A stretch of 64,000 nucleotides of DNA from AP-15 sp963702685 (GCA_963702685.1 CAVPDQ010000009.1:496001-560000); one strand, 5' to 3'; shown: positions 52,555 to 62,221, counted from the first letter of the stretch. Notes: generated from the letters alone by a model not told the origin. Numbers and translations: made by a program.

Positions 52555-53277
52555 ATGCGTCGCGCCGACCGCCTGTTCGACATCATCCAGGTTTTGCGCA
52601 CCGCCGCTCGGCCGGTGACCGCCGCAGCGCTCGCCGAGCGGCTGGAGGTCACGACCCGCACGATCTATCGCGACATTGCCGATTTGCAGGCGAGCCGGGT
52701 GCCGATCGAGGGTGCCCCCGGTGTCGGCTATGTGCTGCGGCGCGGTTTCGATCTGCCGCCGTTGATGTTCACGAGCGAAGAGATCGATGCGATCGCGGTC
52801 GGCGCGCGCCTTGTCCGCCGGCTCAAGGACGCGAAGCTGCAGGCGGCGGCGGAGAGCGTCCTCGGCAAATTGACCGATGTCGTGCCGCAGGCGTTGCGGG
52901 CGCACCTTGCCGGGACGCCCTATTACGTCTCGGAAGGCAGCGCGCCGGCGGCTTCGGGCGTCGATTTTGCCGAATTGCGGCGCGCGATCCACGACACCCG
53001 AAAAATCTCGATCGCCTATAGCGACGAAGCGGGCCGGCTCACCCGGCGCACGATCTGGCCGTTGGCGATGGCCTATTATGTCGATGTGACGCTGGTCGGC
53101 GCGTGGTGCGAGCTCAGAAACGATTTCCGCCATTTCCGGGTGGACCGCATCGCCGAAGCGCGGCTGCTGGACGAGCGCTTTCCACAGGACAACGGCAAGC
53201 TGATGGCGGACTGGCTGGCATTGCGCAAGGATCGCCCCGAAGGCGGCGAGCGCGGCGCCGGGGACGGGGAGGGGTGA
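52555..53277 (+). CDS. YafY/WYL-domain transcriptional regulator
   Basis: 240 residues. N-terminal HTH (RADRLFDIIQVLRTAARPVT, TTRTIYRDIADLQASRVPIE), then PGVGYVLRRGFDLPPLMFT and a WYL-like domain (KISIAYSDEAGRLTRRTIWP, YYVDVTLVGAWCELRNDFRHF). WYL proteins sense small molecules or nucleic acid ligands. It sits 3 nt before the molybdenum hydroxylase gene and is divergent from the cupin gene. Confidence 0.87.
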   Translation: MRRADRLFDIIQVLRTAARPVTAAALAERLEVTTRTIYRDIADLQASRVPIEGAPGVGYVLRRGFDLPPLMFTSEEIDAIAVGARLVRRLKDAKLQAAAESVLGKLTDVVPQALRAHLAGTPYYVSEGSAPAASGVDFAELRRAIHDTRKISIAYSDEAGRLTRRTIWPLAMAYYVDVTLVGAWCELRNDFRHFRVDRIAEARLLDERFPQDNGKLMADWLALRKDRPEGGERGAGDGEG

Positions 53278-53280
53278 GCC

Positions 53281-55648
53281 ATGAGCGACATCGAGGCTCC
53301 GTATGTCGGCCGCTCGCTGTTGCGGCGCGAGGACCGGCGTCTCCTGATGGGCCAAGGCCAGTTCATCGCCGACCTCGCCCTGCCGCGCATGCTGCATGCG
53401 GTCTTGGTGAGGAGCCCGGTGGCGCATGCCCGCATCCGTTCGGTCGATGTATCGCGGGCGGCGGCGATGCCGGGCGTGGCGCTGGCGCTCGACGGGGCGG
53501 GCTTGGCGCGCCTCTTGCCGCCGGTGCCCGAGGGGCAGATCTCGCTGCCGAGCAAATGGACCTCGGTCGTCCAGCACAAATTTTTGAACCCGCAGCAGCC
53601 GCTGCTCGCGCACGACAAGGTGCGGCATGTCGGCGAGGCAATGGCGATCGTCGCCGCCGAAAGCCGCGACATGGCCGAGGACGCCGCCGAAGCCGTCACC
53701 TGGGACCTCGACGAATTGCCGGCGGTGGTCGATCCGGATGCGGCATTAGCGGCCGGCAGCGCCATTGTGCACGAGCGTTTGGAGACCAATCTGATCGGCG
53801 CCTTTTCAGTCGGCCGCGGCGATGCCGCCGGAGTCTTGGCCCGCGCCCCGCACCGGCTCAAACGCCGCTTTCATCATCACCGTTACGCCGCGGTGCCGAT
53901 GGAGTGCCGCGGCGTCGTCGCGCTCTATGACGAGCGCACGCAATCGGTGACGATCTGGTCCTCGACCCAGGTTGTGCATTGGGTGCGCCGCGAGGCTGCG
54001 GCGTTGCTGGGCCTGCCCGAGGCGCGGGTGCGGTGTGTCGCGCTCGATGTCGGCGGCGGCTTTGGCGGCAAGGGCCATGTCTACCCCGAGGATTTGCTGG
54101 TCACCTTTCTCGCCCGCCGGCTCGGGCGGCCGGTGCGCTGGATCGAGGAGCGGCGCGAGCATTTCCAGAGCGCCACCCATTCGCGCGACCAATGGCACGA
54201 TGTCGAGGTCGGGTTTGACGATGACGGCCGGATTCTGGCGATCCGCGACGAGTATGTCGTCGATTGCGGCGCCTGGAACCCGATCGGGTCGGGTGTCGCC
54301 TACAACACCGCGGTCCATCTGACCGGCCCGTATAAAATCGAGAATTTGGCGGCCTCGGGCAGGATCGTCGTCACCAACAAGGTGCCGAACGCGCCCTATC
54401 GCGGCGCCGGCCGGCCGGAAGCGGCGTTCGCGATGGAGCGCACGATCGACCTCGTCGCGCGCCATCTGGGGCTGGAGCCGGCCGAAATGCGCCGGCGCAA
54501 CATGATCGGGGCGCACGAGATGCCGTACCGGGTCGGCATCCCCTATCGCGACGGCGAGCCGATCGTCTACGACAGCGGCGATTATCCGGGGGCGCTCGAA
54601 AAGGCGCTCGCCGCGGTCGGCGGGGTCGAGGCGTTCCGGCGCCGCCAGAACGCGGCGCGGGGCGAGGGCCGCCATCTCGGCCTCGGCATCGGCTGCTATA
54701 TCGAGGGCACCGGCGTCGGCCCGTTCGAAAGCGCGTTTGTCCGCATCGACCCGTCCGGGCAAGATCTATGTCTCGTGCGGGGCGGCGCCGCAGGGCCAGG
54801 GCATGGAGACGATCTTTTCGCAGATCGTCGCCGATTTGTGGAAGGTGCGGCCCGAGGACGTTGTCCTCAGCTTTGCCGACACCGCGGCGATCGCGATCGG
54901 GTTTGGCACGATGGCGAGCCGCAGCACGGTGACGGCCGGAGCGGCGATGCACCAGGCGAGCACCCGGCTGCGCGACAAGGTGTTCGCGATCGCCTCGCAT
55001 CTTTTGGAATGCGCGCCGGCCGATCTCGAATTGCGGCCAGGCTCCAATGGCGGCGGTGTTGGCGTCGCCGGGGTGCCGGGGGCGCAGGTTTCCTTTGCGC
55101 AGGTGGCGCAGGCGGCGCGGCCCGGCTGGGAAGCGACCCGCCCGCCAGGGGTCGAGGCCGGGCTCGAAGAGACCGCCTATTGGCAGCCCGAAACCGTGAC
55201 CTGGAGCTATGCCGTTCACGTCGCGATCGTCGAGGTCGATGGCGGGACCGGCCGGGTGCGGATCGACGATTATGCGGTGGCGCATGATTGCGGGGTCGTC
55301 GTCAACCCGATGCTGGTCGAGGGCCAGATCATGGGCGGCGCCGCGCAGGGGCTGGGCGGCATCCTCGGCGAGGCGATCGTCTACGACGTGAACGGACAAT
55401 TGCTTTCCGGCTCGCTGATGGACTACCCGCTGCCGATCGCCGCCGACATCCCGGCGATGCGGATCGTGCACCAGCATTCGCCCTCGCCCTTAAACCCGCT
55501 CGGCGTCAAAGGGGTCGGCGAAGGCGGTGCCGTCGCCCCGCCGGCGGCCATCGCCAACGCCGTCTGCGACGCCCTCGCTCAATTCGGCATCGAAATCAAC
55601 ACGACCCCTGTTCGGCCCGAGCAGCTGGTGCGCGCGATGCGCTCGTAA
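53281..55648 (+). pseudogene. Xanthine dehydrogenase/CoxL-family molybdopterin subunit 2, frameshifted
   Basis: About 788 residues when repaired. VGRSLLRREDRRLLMGQGQF start, DVGGGFGGKGHVYPEDLL and APYRGAGRPEAAFAMER are typical; the AYRGAGR-like loop is closer to CO dehydrogenase than in the gene at 10234. The frame breaks at 54757-54759, where three G replace two: IDPSG is followed in the +1 frame by KIYVSCGAAPQGQGMETIFS to the stop at 55648. The active-site Glu motif GVKGVGEGGAV lies after the break. No FeS or FAD subunit is adjacent. Follows the WYL regulator by 3 nt. Confidence 0.8.
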
Positions 55649-55768
55649 TCGTTGCCTCGGTCTATCTTTGGGTGGCGCATGCAACTCCTTGGGTAGACAA
55701 CCGCGGCGCATTTTGCTAAGGTTAATTTCCACAAAACAATCTGCACCCTCGAGACGCGGAGCCGAACC

Positions 55769-56488
55769 ATGTGGCGCTGGATATCGCGGACGGTCGCGTG
55801 CGCTTTGGGAGCTGTGGCGCTGAGCCTCCCCCTCCATCATGCCGATGCGAGCTTGATCCAGGTCTCGAGCCGAGCCGCGCTCAATGCCAATCTCGAAATC
55901 AACTGGAGCATTTTTGGTCCCGCGGGCGCTACCCTGAGCTGCTTCTGCTCGGCGACGACCGGCGGCTTGACCGTCGGGATCAACGGTACGTCCGGTGAAG
56001 TCGACCGCGCTGACGAAGGGACCGATTACACCGGCAATTTCGCCAAGGGCGATGCGCTGATATCGCAGCCTTTCATCTCGGACCAGCTGACCGTCGGCGT
56101 GTTCCTCCCGGCGGTTTCGGCGCTCGGCACGCAAATCCAGCCGCTCGACTTCACCGGCCCGTTCACCGCGACGATGCATGTGTTCACCAACGACGGCATG
56201 GACGCTGACTTTACCGTCTCCGGCACCTCGACGACGGCCGAGGACAACTCGGCGCCGTTTATCGGCGTGGTATCGACCACCGACGACATTATTGGCGTCA
56301 ATTTCCTTGTCGATGTCTTCAACCCGAACTTTCCCGAGCCCGGCGCCCTCGCGATCAACCAGATGGATGTCAGGCTGCCTGGCGTCGCCGAGCCCAGCGC
56401 CGCCGCCATCCTCGGCGCCGCGGTGGGGCTGTTTTTGCTGATCGGGTCGAGCTGCCGCGGCTACCGCCGGGCCGCCGCGCTCGGATAG
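55769..56488 (+). CDS. PEP-CTERM-like exported protein (AEPS variant)
   Basis: 239 residues from ATG 55769 with GCGGAGCC upstream. Signal peptide MWRWISRTVACALGAVALSL...ADA, a CFC cysteine pair, and beta-rich Thr/Asp-rich body. The C-terminus reads GVAEPSAAAILGAAVGLFLL then RGYRRAA: AEPS stands where VPEP is expected, with helix and basic end intact. Exosortase recognition is therefore uncertain. Function unknown. Confidence 0.75.
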   Translation: MWRWISRTVACALGAVALSLPLHHADASLIQVSSRAALNANLEINWSIFGPAGATLSCFCSATTGGLTVGINGTSGEVDRADEGTDYTGNFAKGDALISQPFISDQLTVGVFLPAVSALGTQIQPLDFTGPFTATMHVFTNDGMDADFTVSGTSTTAEDNSAPFIGVVSTTDDIIGVNFLVDVFNPNFPEPGALAINQMDVRLPGVAEPSAAAILGAAVGLFLLIGSSCRGYRRAAALG

Positions 56489-56504
56489 GCCCGCGACCCG
56501 CCGC

Positions 56505-57747
56505 TCAGTCCCGGGCGGCGCGGCGGATGTTGGCGCTTTGCTCGGGGAGGCCGGTTTCCTCGTAGCAGACGCGCGCCAGGGTGGCGATGCCGCTTTTGAT
56601 GGTGTCCTTGGAGGGGAGGGCGAAGCAGAGGCGCATGTGCGATTTCGACTCGGCCGGGTTGCACGACCATTCGGGGCCGGGGTTGAAGACGAGCCCTTCC
56701 TTGGCGGCCGGGGCGACGAGCCTGGTCACATCGACCCGGTCCGGCAATTTGATCCACAGGAAGATGCCGCCTTTGGGCCGCCACATCTTTTCGACCGTGG
56801 TGCCGAACTCGCGCTCCAGCGCCTCGACCATCGTGTCGAGCTTTTCCTTGAGGATCTGGCTCAGCTCGCCGACATGCGCGCCGAAGTTGCGCGCAGAAAT
56901 ATTCGGCGACGACCATCTGCTCGAGGGCGCCGGTGCCGCTGTCGGTCTCGCGCTTGAGGCCGACGAGGCGGCTCATGACCTCCCAGCCGGCGACGACATA
57001 GCCGAGCCGCAGGGCCGGCGACAATGTCTTCGAAAACGAGCCGACATGGATCACCCGGCTCGGGTCGAGCGAATAGATCGCCGGCGGCGCGCCCTCGGCC
57101 CAGGTCAAATCGGCGTAGCATTCGTCCTCGAAAATCGCGACATCGTGCTGTTTGGCGAGCGCCAGCAAGGCGTGGCGGCGGTCGAGCGGCAGGATCGAGC
57201 CGGTCGGGTTTTGCACGGTCGGGATCGTGTAGATGAATTTGGGCCGGGTGCCCTTGCGCGCGAGATCGCCGAGAATATGGTCGAGCGCGTCGATCCTGAT
57301 CCCGTCATCGTCGAGCGGCGCCCCGACCACCGTGACGCCGAGGCGCTGGAGCTTGGTCAAGGCGCCGCCATAGGTGAATTCTTCGAGGATCACCGTGTCG
57401 CCGCGGTTCAGCATGACGCGGTTGACGAGGTCGAGCCCCTGGCCCGAGCCCGAGGTCATCAGCACCTCGTCGGCCGAGCAATGGATGCCGCGCGCCGCGA
57501 CCTTGCCGACGACGAAATCGCGGATGCCGCGAAAGCCCTGCGGCCCGTGCGGGTTGTAGAGCGCCAAATCGGCGCCGTCGCGGCGCAGCACGGCCGCCGC
57601 CGCTTCGGCCAATTCCGCCGCCGGCACATGCTCGGGGTCGTTGTGGCCGCCGATGAAATTGTATTTCGGGAACCCGGCCCAGCGCGGCGCCGCCGGCGGC
57701 AGTCCGGTCGAAAACAGATGGCTATAGGCGAAACCGGTGGCGGGCAT
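56505..57747 (-). pseudogene. PLP-dependent aminotransferase (class I/II, LysN/KAT-like), frameshifted
   Basis: About 414 residues when repaired, from ATG 57747. FIGGHNDPEHVP, LYNPHGPQGFRGIRDFV, VLMTSGSGQGLDLVNRVMLN, TIPTVQNPTGSILPLDRR and the Schiff-base Lys in HVGSFSKTLSPALRLGYV are typical of 2-aminoadipate/kynurenine-type transaminases. Near 56886-56890 one extra base shifts VVAEYFCA out of frame; the +1 frame continues FGAHVGELSQILKEKLDTMV through GGIFLWIKLPD to the stop at 56505. Substrate unknown. Confidence 0.8.
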
Positions 57748-57786
57748 GGGGTTTTCCTTTGGGCTCGGAAGATCCGTCGCTCCACC

Positions 57787-58311
57787 CTATTTCAGCGTCT
57801 GCAGATAAGCGATGACGTCGGCGCGGTCCTGCTCCTTGGGGAAGCCGGCAAAGGTCATCTTGGTGCCCGGAGCAAAATGCTGCGGGCTGTGGAGCCACTC
57901 GTTCAACAGCTCGGGGTCCCATTTCTCCCCCTTGTGCTTTTCGATGGCGCTGGAGAACGCGTAGCCTCCGCGCCCTTCGCCGATCGGCCCGCCGACGACG
58001 TCCCAGAGGTCGGGGCCGATCTTGTTCGCCCCGCCCTTGGTAAAGTTGTGGCACACCGCGCACACCTTGGTCAGCTGCTCGCCGCGCTTGGGGTCGGCCT
58101 TGGCCAGGAGCGGCCCGATCGGCGCGAGCTTTGCCGGCGCCGCCTGCGCGGCGGTCGCCGTCGCGGCCGGCGCCGCACCGGCGACCATAAAGACCGGCTT
58201 TTCCAATTCGTTGGTGCGGATGATCTGGCTCGCGAGAATCCCGCACACCATCGCCACGATCACCGCAGTCAGCGCGGAGGCGATGATCTTGTTCCATTCG
58301 AATGACGCCAT
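57787..58311 (-). CDS. Membrane-anchored monohaem cytochrome c (CycM-like)
   Basis: 174 residues from ATG 58311 (MASFEWNKIIASALTAVIVA). One uncleaved N-terminal helix (about 8-28), an Ala/Pro linker, then haem motif CAVCH (about residue 85) and the axial Met in PGTKMTFAGFP. IGPDLWDVVGGPIGEGRGGY and LNEWLHSPQHF match the class I c552/CycM group, which passes electrons to a terminal oxidase. It is divergent from kdsB, a gene pairing common in alphaproteobacteria. Confidence 0.9.
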   Translation of the reverse strand: MASFEWNKIIASALTAVIVAMVCGILASQIIRTNELEKPVFMVAGAAPAATATAAQAAPAKLAPIGPLLAKADPKRGEQLTKVCAVCHNFTKGGANKIGPDLWDVVGGPIGEGRGGYAFSSAIEKHKGEKWDPELLNEWLHSPQHFAPGTKMTFAGFPKEQDRADVIAYLQTLK

Positions 58312-58443
58312 CGACGACCCTTCCGACCCTCGAGGGCCGGGAGAAAATCGAATTCCCCCCGACGATACAAATGATTTATCACGCCGTTGGCGATATGACG
58401 AACCGGGCATGTTGTCGCTGCCCCTGGTAAAGAACGGGATGCC

Positions 58444-59256
58444 GTGAACGCGAGCGCCGCCCCCAGCCCGATCGCTGCCCTAAACCCGATCGCCGCCCTC
58501 AACCCGATCGCCGCCCTCAACCCGATCGTGGTGATCCCGGCGCGGCTGGCCTCGACGCGTCTTCCGCGGAAGCCGCTCGCCGACATCGCCGGCATGCCGA
58601 TGATCGTCCACGTCTGGCGCCGCGCCGTCGCCGCCGCGGTCGGGCCGGTCGTCGTCGCCTGCGGCGACCGGGAAATCGCCGAAGCCGTCGAGCAGGCAGG
58701 CGGCCGAGCGGTCATGACCGATCCCGACCTGCCGGCCGGCTCCGACCGCGTCCACGCCGCGGTCATGCTGCTCGACCCGGGGCGGGCCCACGGGGCCGTC
58801 GTAAACGTCCAGGGCGACATGCCGTTTCTCGACCCGGCGGCGATCCGGCGCGCGGCCGATGGCCTCGCCGACCCCGCCATCGACATCGCCACCCTGGCGG
58901 CGCCGATCATGGACGAAGCCGCCCTCGCCGACACCAGCGTCAACAAGGTCGTCGCCGGCTTTTCCGATTCGGCGCGGCCGGCCTTGGCGCTCTATTTCAG
59001 CAAGGCTGTCGTGCCGTGGGGGCCGGGCCCGCATTACGAGCATGTCGGGCTCTACGCCTATCGCCGCGCGGCGCTCGAACGCTTTGCGGCGCTGCCGCGC
59101 GGTGTGCTCGAAGAGCGCGAGCACCTCGAGCAATTGCGCGCCCTCGAAGCCGGCATGCGCATCGGGGTCGCGCTGATCGACCCCGCCCAGCTCGGCGTCC
59201 AGGTCGACACCCCCGCCGACCTCGCCCGCGCCCGCCACTTTGCCAGCCGGGCATAG
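58444..59256 (+). CDS. kdsB: 3-deoxy-manno-octulosonate cytidylyltransferase
   Basis: 270 residues from a GTG at 58444. After about 25 unusual N-terminal residues the enzyme begins IVVIPARLASTRLPRKPLAD, followed by the signature VMTDPDLPAGSDRVHAAV, NVQGDMPFLDP and GVQVDTPADLARAR. It activates Kdo with CTP for lipopolysaccharide. The N-terminus carries three in-frame copies of NPIAAL from an 18-bp repeat (58465-58518 and a partial fourth), absent from most KdsB proteins. Confidence 0.9.
   Translation: MNASAAPSPIAALNPIAALNPIAALNPIVVIPARLASTRLPRKPLADIAGMPMIVHVWRRAVAAAVGPVVVACGDREIAEAVEQAGGRAVMTDPDLPAGSDRVHAAVMLLDPGRAHGAVVNVQGDMPFLDPAAIRRAADGLADPAIDIATLAAPIMDEAALADTSVNKVVAGFSDSARPALALYFSKAVVPWGPGPHYEHVGLYAYRRAALERFAALPRGVLEEREHLEQLRALEAGMRIGVALIDPAQLGVQVDTPADLARARHFASRA
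58465..58536. repeat. 18-bp tandem repeats in the kdsB 5' end
   Basis: AGCCCGATCGCTGCCCTA, then AACCCGATCGCCGCCCTC twice (58483-58500, 58501-58518), then a partial unit AACCCGATCGTGGTGATC. In frame with kdsB. The two middle copies are identical. Confidence 0.88.
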
Positions 59257-59274
59257 CCCGCTGCCTGTCGCGAC

Positions 59275-59322
59275 CGGCCGCCAATGATAACGGCCGCCGA
59301 TGATATCGGCCGCCAACGATAT
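59275..59322. repeat. Three 16-bp tandem repeats
   Basis: CGGCCGCCAATGATAA, CGGCCGCCGATGATAT and CGGCCGCCAACGATAT at 59275-59322, between the convergent kdsB and ThDP-enzyme ends. Confidence 0.85.
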
Positions 59323-59353
59323 CCGCCCGGCCGGGCCGGGCGATGCCGGGAGC

Positions 59354-61066
59354 CTACACCCCGCGGCAGATCACGTTGAGGAGGGCTTGGCGCTTTTCCA
59401 CGGTGACGGCGTGGAGGGCGCGGTCGAGGGCAGCGGGGAGCGCCGCCGGGTCCTCGACGCGCTCGCCATAGCCGCCGGCGGCGGCGCAGACCTGCTCGAA
59501 AGCCGGCAATTCGTCGAGGTCGATCAACGGCGGCTTGTTGCTGCGCATCGCCTCGCCCTCGGGGTACATGCCCTGGGTCGCGCGGCGCACCGCACCCCAC
59601 ATCGAATTGTTCATGATCACAAACAAGACCGGCAATTTGTGCGCCGCGGCGGCGTGGTGCAGCGCGACCGGGTTGCCGAAGAGGTGCGAGCCGTCGCCGA
59701 GCGTGCAGATGACGAGCCGGTCGGGCCGGGCGAGCTTTGCCCCCAACGCGGCCCCGCCGCCCCAGCCGAGCCCCGAAGCCGGGCTCGACGCGAAATAGCT
59801 GCCCGGCAAGGTCGAGCCGCAATGCTCGGGCATCAGCGTGTATTCGTTGACGAGGATCGCGTCCTCGGGCTTGACGCGGGCGATGCAGGCGCTGGCCCAG
59901 GCCATGTGGATCGGGCGCATGCTCGCGGCTTCCTCGGCGGTCTTGCGCCAGCCCGCGTGCAACGCTTCGCGCCGCCGGGCGAGCCGCTGCCGGCGGGCCT
60001 CGACCATCGGTTTCGCGGCATGCCGGTCGAGCGCCGCGGCGAGCTCGGGCAATGCCGATGCCGGTGTGCCGGTCACCGCGAGATCGCACGGGAAGCCGCG
60101 GATCGGGTAGCGCGAAAACAAGGGATCGACACCCAAATGGACGACCCGGCATTCGGGGCGCGGCGCCTTCAGGCTCGGGACCCACGGCACGTCGCATTCG
60201 AGCACCAGGATCGCGTCGGCCTCGTCGAGATATGGGCCGGCGTCGTAGCCGAGATGAGAGGGATGGTCGGCCGAGAGGCACAGATGGCGCGGCCGGTGCT
60301 GCACCACGGGAATCGCAAAACGCTCGGCGAGGGCGGCCAGCGCGGCGACCGCTGCGGGCTCGCGCCCGGCGCTGGCGGTGACGATCAGCGGGTTCTCCGC
60401 CTCGGCCAGGATTTGCGCCGCCTCGTCGATCGCGTTTTTGTCGGGGCCGGGCGGTGCCGCGGCAACCCGGCGGCCGGGCATGTCATAGCGGAAGCTGACC
60501 ACTCGCTCGGCCAAGACCTCGCGCGGCAAGGACAGATAGACCGGGCCTTTCGGCTCGCTCGCGGCGATCGAGAGGGCACGATCGACGACGGTTTCGAGCT
60601 GCTGGCCGTTTCTGAGCTCGTAATCCCATTTGACGATCTCGCGCACCATCCCGGCCTGGTCGAACATCTCCTGCGCCCAGTGGATATAAACGTCGCGCGC
60701 ACCGGGGAGCCCCTCCTCGGTCAACGGGGAGCGCCCGGCGGTAAACAAGACAGGCACATTCTCGCGCGCCGCGTTCATCGCCGCGCACACGCCGTTGGCG
60801 GTGCCGACGCTGACATGGACCATGACCGCCGGGATGCGGCCGGTCACCATCGCCCAGCCATGCGCCATCGACAGCGCCAGATTCTCGTGCGTGGCGATGA
60901 CCGGGCGCGGCAACGGCGTCCCGGTGCGCGCGCCTTTGGCAAAAGCCTCGACCAGCGGCGCAAAATCGGTGCCGGCATTGGCGAACAGATATTCGACCCC
61001 GCGCTCGGCCAACAGCGCCAGATACGCCTCGGCAACACTCGCCACCGCCAATTCCTTGCGTGCCAT
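59354..61066 (-). CDS. Thiamine diphosphate-dependent enzyme (acetolactate synthase-like)
   Basis: 570 residues from ATG 61066 with AAAGGTAAT upstream. VEYLFANAGTDFAPLVEAFA, the catalytic-Glu region ATHENLALSMAHGWAMVTGR, and the ThDP motif GDGSHLFGNP...NNSMWG are intact. GNxxNSD-type enzymes include acetolactate synthase and benzoylformate decarboxylase; the missing FAD-binding details and isolation make a decarboxylase or ligase of other 2-oxoacids equally likely. No regulatory subunit (ilvH) is adjacent. Confidence 0.85.
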   Translation of the reverse strand: MARKELAVASVAEAYLALLAERGVEYLFANAGTDFAPLVEAFAKGARTGTPLPRPVIATHENLALSMAHGWAMVTGRIPAVMVHVSVGTANGVCAAMNAARENVPVLFTAGRSPLTEEGLPGARDVYIHWAQEMFDQAGMVREIVKWDYELRNGQQLETVVDRALSIAASEPKGPVYLSLPREVLAERVVSFRYDMPGRRVAAAPPGPDKNAIDEAAQILAEAENPLIVTASAGREPAAVAALAALAERFAIPVVQHRPRHLCLSADHPSHLGYDAGPYLDEADAILVLECDVPWVPSLKAPRPECRVVHLGVDPLFSRYPIRGFPCDLAVTGTPASALPELAAALDRHAAKPMVEARRQRLARRREALHAGWRKTAEEAASMRPIHMAWASACIARVKPEDAILVNEYTLMPEHCGSTLPGSYFASSPASGLGWGGGAALGAKLARPDRLVICTLGDGSHLFGNPVALHHAAAAHKLPVLFVIMNNSMWGAVRRATQGMYPEGEAMRSNKPPLIDLDELPAFEQVCAAAGGYGERVEDPAALPAALDRALHAVTVEKRQALLNVICRGV

Positions 61067-61186
61067 CGGATTACCTTTGGACTGGGTGCACACTTAAGGC
61101 TTGGCACCTTAGCATACTCACCCGCTGCCCGAGGCTGGCTCCGATCTAATCCTCCCCGCGAGCGCGGTCGGGTTGGTTGTCCCTAG

Positions 61187-61567
61187 TCACGGTTGCTGCG
61201 GCCAATCGTAAAGCGTGAGTGTCGCCTCGCCGCCATCGAGATCGACCTCAAGCACGCGGTTGACCGGTTCGCCGATGATGGCGAGCTCGTCGAGCGCGGC
61301 TTTGAATAGCTGGCGCTGAACGTTCCGGTTGACGACCGGGATCAGGATGATCAGCCCGGGATGCAGGGGCTGCGCCGCGTAGAGCTGCCGGAAATCGCTG
61401 GCGTTGTTGGTGACGAGGACAAAATCGCCGGCGCGCGCGTAGCGTAGGACATTCCAGTCCTTCCACCCGGCGCGGCCGACATGCGCGACGTGGTGGGCTT
61501 CATGACCGGGTTCCCCGGCGACGGCGACCAGCTCGACGCTGAGGCATTCGTCGATCAGGAACCTCAC
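61187..61567 (-). CDS. DUF5615 PIN-like toxin
   Basis: 126 residues. MRFLIDECLSVELVAVAGEP has the first aspartates, WNVLRYARAGDFVLVTNNAS the second acidic block, and HPGLIILIP the core strand. Such PIN-like (Mut7-C-related) proteins act as toxins with DUF433 antitoxins. Its ATG overlaps the antitoxin stop by 4 nt. Confidence 0.88.
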   Translation of the reverse strand: MRFLIDECLSVELVAVAGEPGHEAHHVAHVGRAGWKDWNVLRYARAGDFVLVTNNASDFRQLYAAQPLHPGLIILIPVVNRNVQRQLFKAALDELAIIGEPVNRVLEVDLDGGEATLTLYDWPQQP

Positions 61568-62184
61568 GACACCGCAATGGCGTCGAGCTTGCGGCGGCCG
61601 CGGCGCACCGGCTGCCGGGGATGCCAGGGCAGCTTGCGCTTCGGACCGCGGAGCGGATAGGCAGCGGCATAAACCGGTGCCAGCCGGATCATCTCGACCG
61701 TGAGGCGGGGATAGCTTTCGATCAACTCCGCCGGCTTTCCGCCCTGCGCGACGAGCTCGGCAACGACGTGCACCGGAACGCGGGTGCCGCGGAACACCGG
61801 TTCGCCGCCAAGGATTTCGGGATCGCTTACGACAAGACGGCGGGCGCGGCGCAGATCGCGCAACGACGCCGCCAGCTCGCGGCGTGGCTCGCGCAGATCG
61901 ATCTTGATCAGGCCGCCCTCGAGCGACACGGTGTTGCGTGGCGCCTCGGCCAAGGCGTCGAACACTTTGCGCCGCAGCCCCGGGTTCGCGATGCCCGCCG
62001 AAAGCCGGCGCTCGATCGACAGTGAAACAAGCGCGCGGGCATCGAGCAGGCGGCCGCCTTCCTCGGCCGGAACCGCGGAGATGGTCTTCCTGTCGATCGC
62101 GTTGTTCACCGCCTTAAGCGAGAGCCCGGTTAGGACGGCGGCCTCGGCCGGGGTGAAGAGGGTGTCGTGCGCTTGCATTGCCAT
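61564..62184 (-). CDS. DUF433-domain antitoxin with HTH N-terminus
   Basis: 206 residues from ATG 62184; ATG 62178 is also possible. An N-terminal MerR/HTH-like helix pair (TPAEAAVLTGLSLKAVNNAI, DRKTISAV) precedes the DUF433 core VSDPEILGGEPVFRGTRVPV and LAPVYAAAYPLRG. The pair is a predicted type II toxin-antitoxin. It likely binds its own promoter; an inverted sequence lies just upstream. Confidence 0.87.
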   Translation of the reverse strand: MAMQAHDTLFTPAEAAVLTGLSLKAVNNAIDRKTISAVPAEEGGRLLDARALVSLSIERRLSAGIANPGLRRKVFDALAEAPRNTVSLEGGLIKIDLREPRRELAASLRDLRRARRLVVSDPEILGGEPVFRGTRVPVHVVAELVAQGGKPAELIESYPRLTVEMIRLAPVYAAAYPLRGPKRKLPWHPRQPVRRGRRKLDAIAVS

Positions 62185-62194
62185 GTCAACAAAC

Positions 62195-62221
62195 ATTCTC
62201 TATCTTGAGAGTATATAGAAT
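62195..62221 (-). promoter_or_regulatory. Candidate operator of the DUF433/DUF5615 pair
   Basis: CTCTATCTTGAGAG (62198-62211) has inverted CTCT/AGAG arms, and a wider ATTCTCTAT (62195-62203) mirrors ATATAGAAT (62213-62221). It covers the region just before the antitoxin ATG, as expected for autorepression. Low certainty. Confidence 0.35.

Noticed and set aside
59300..61186. 628-codon plus-strand frame opposite the ThDP enzyme
   Set aside because: Shadow frame with no recognisable domain.
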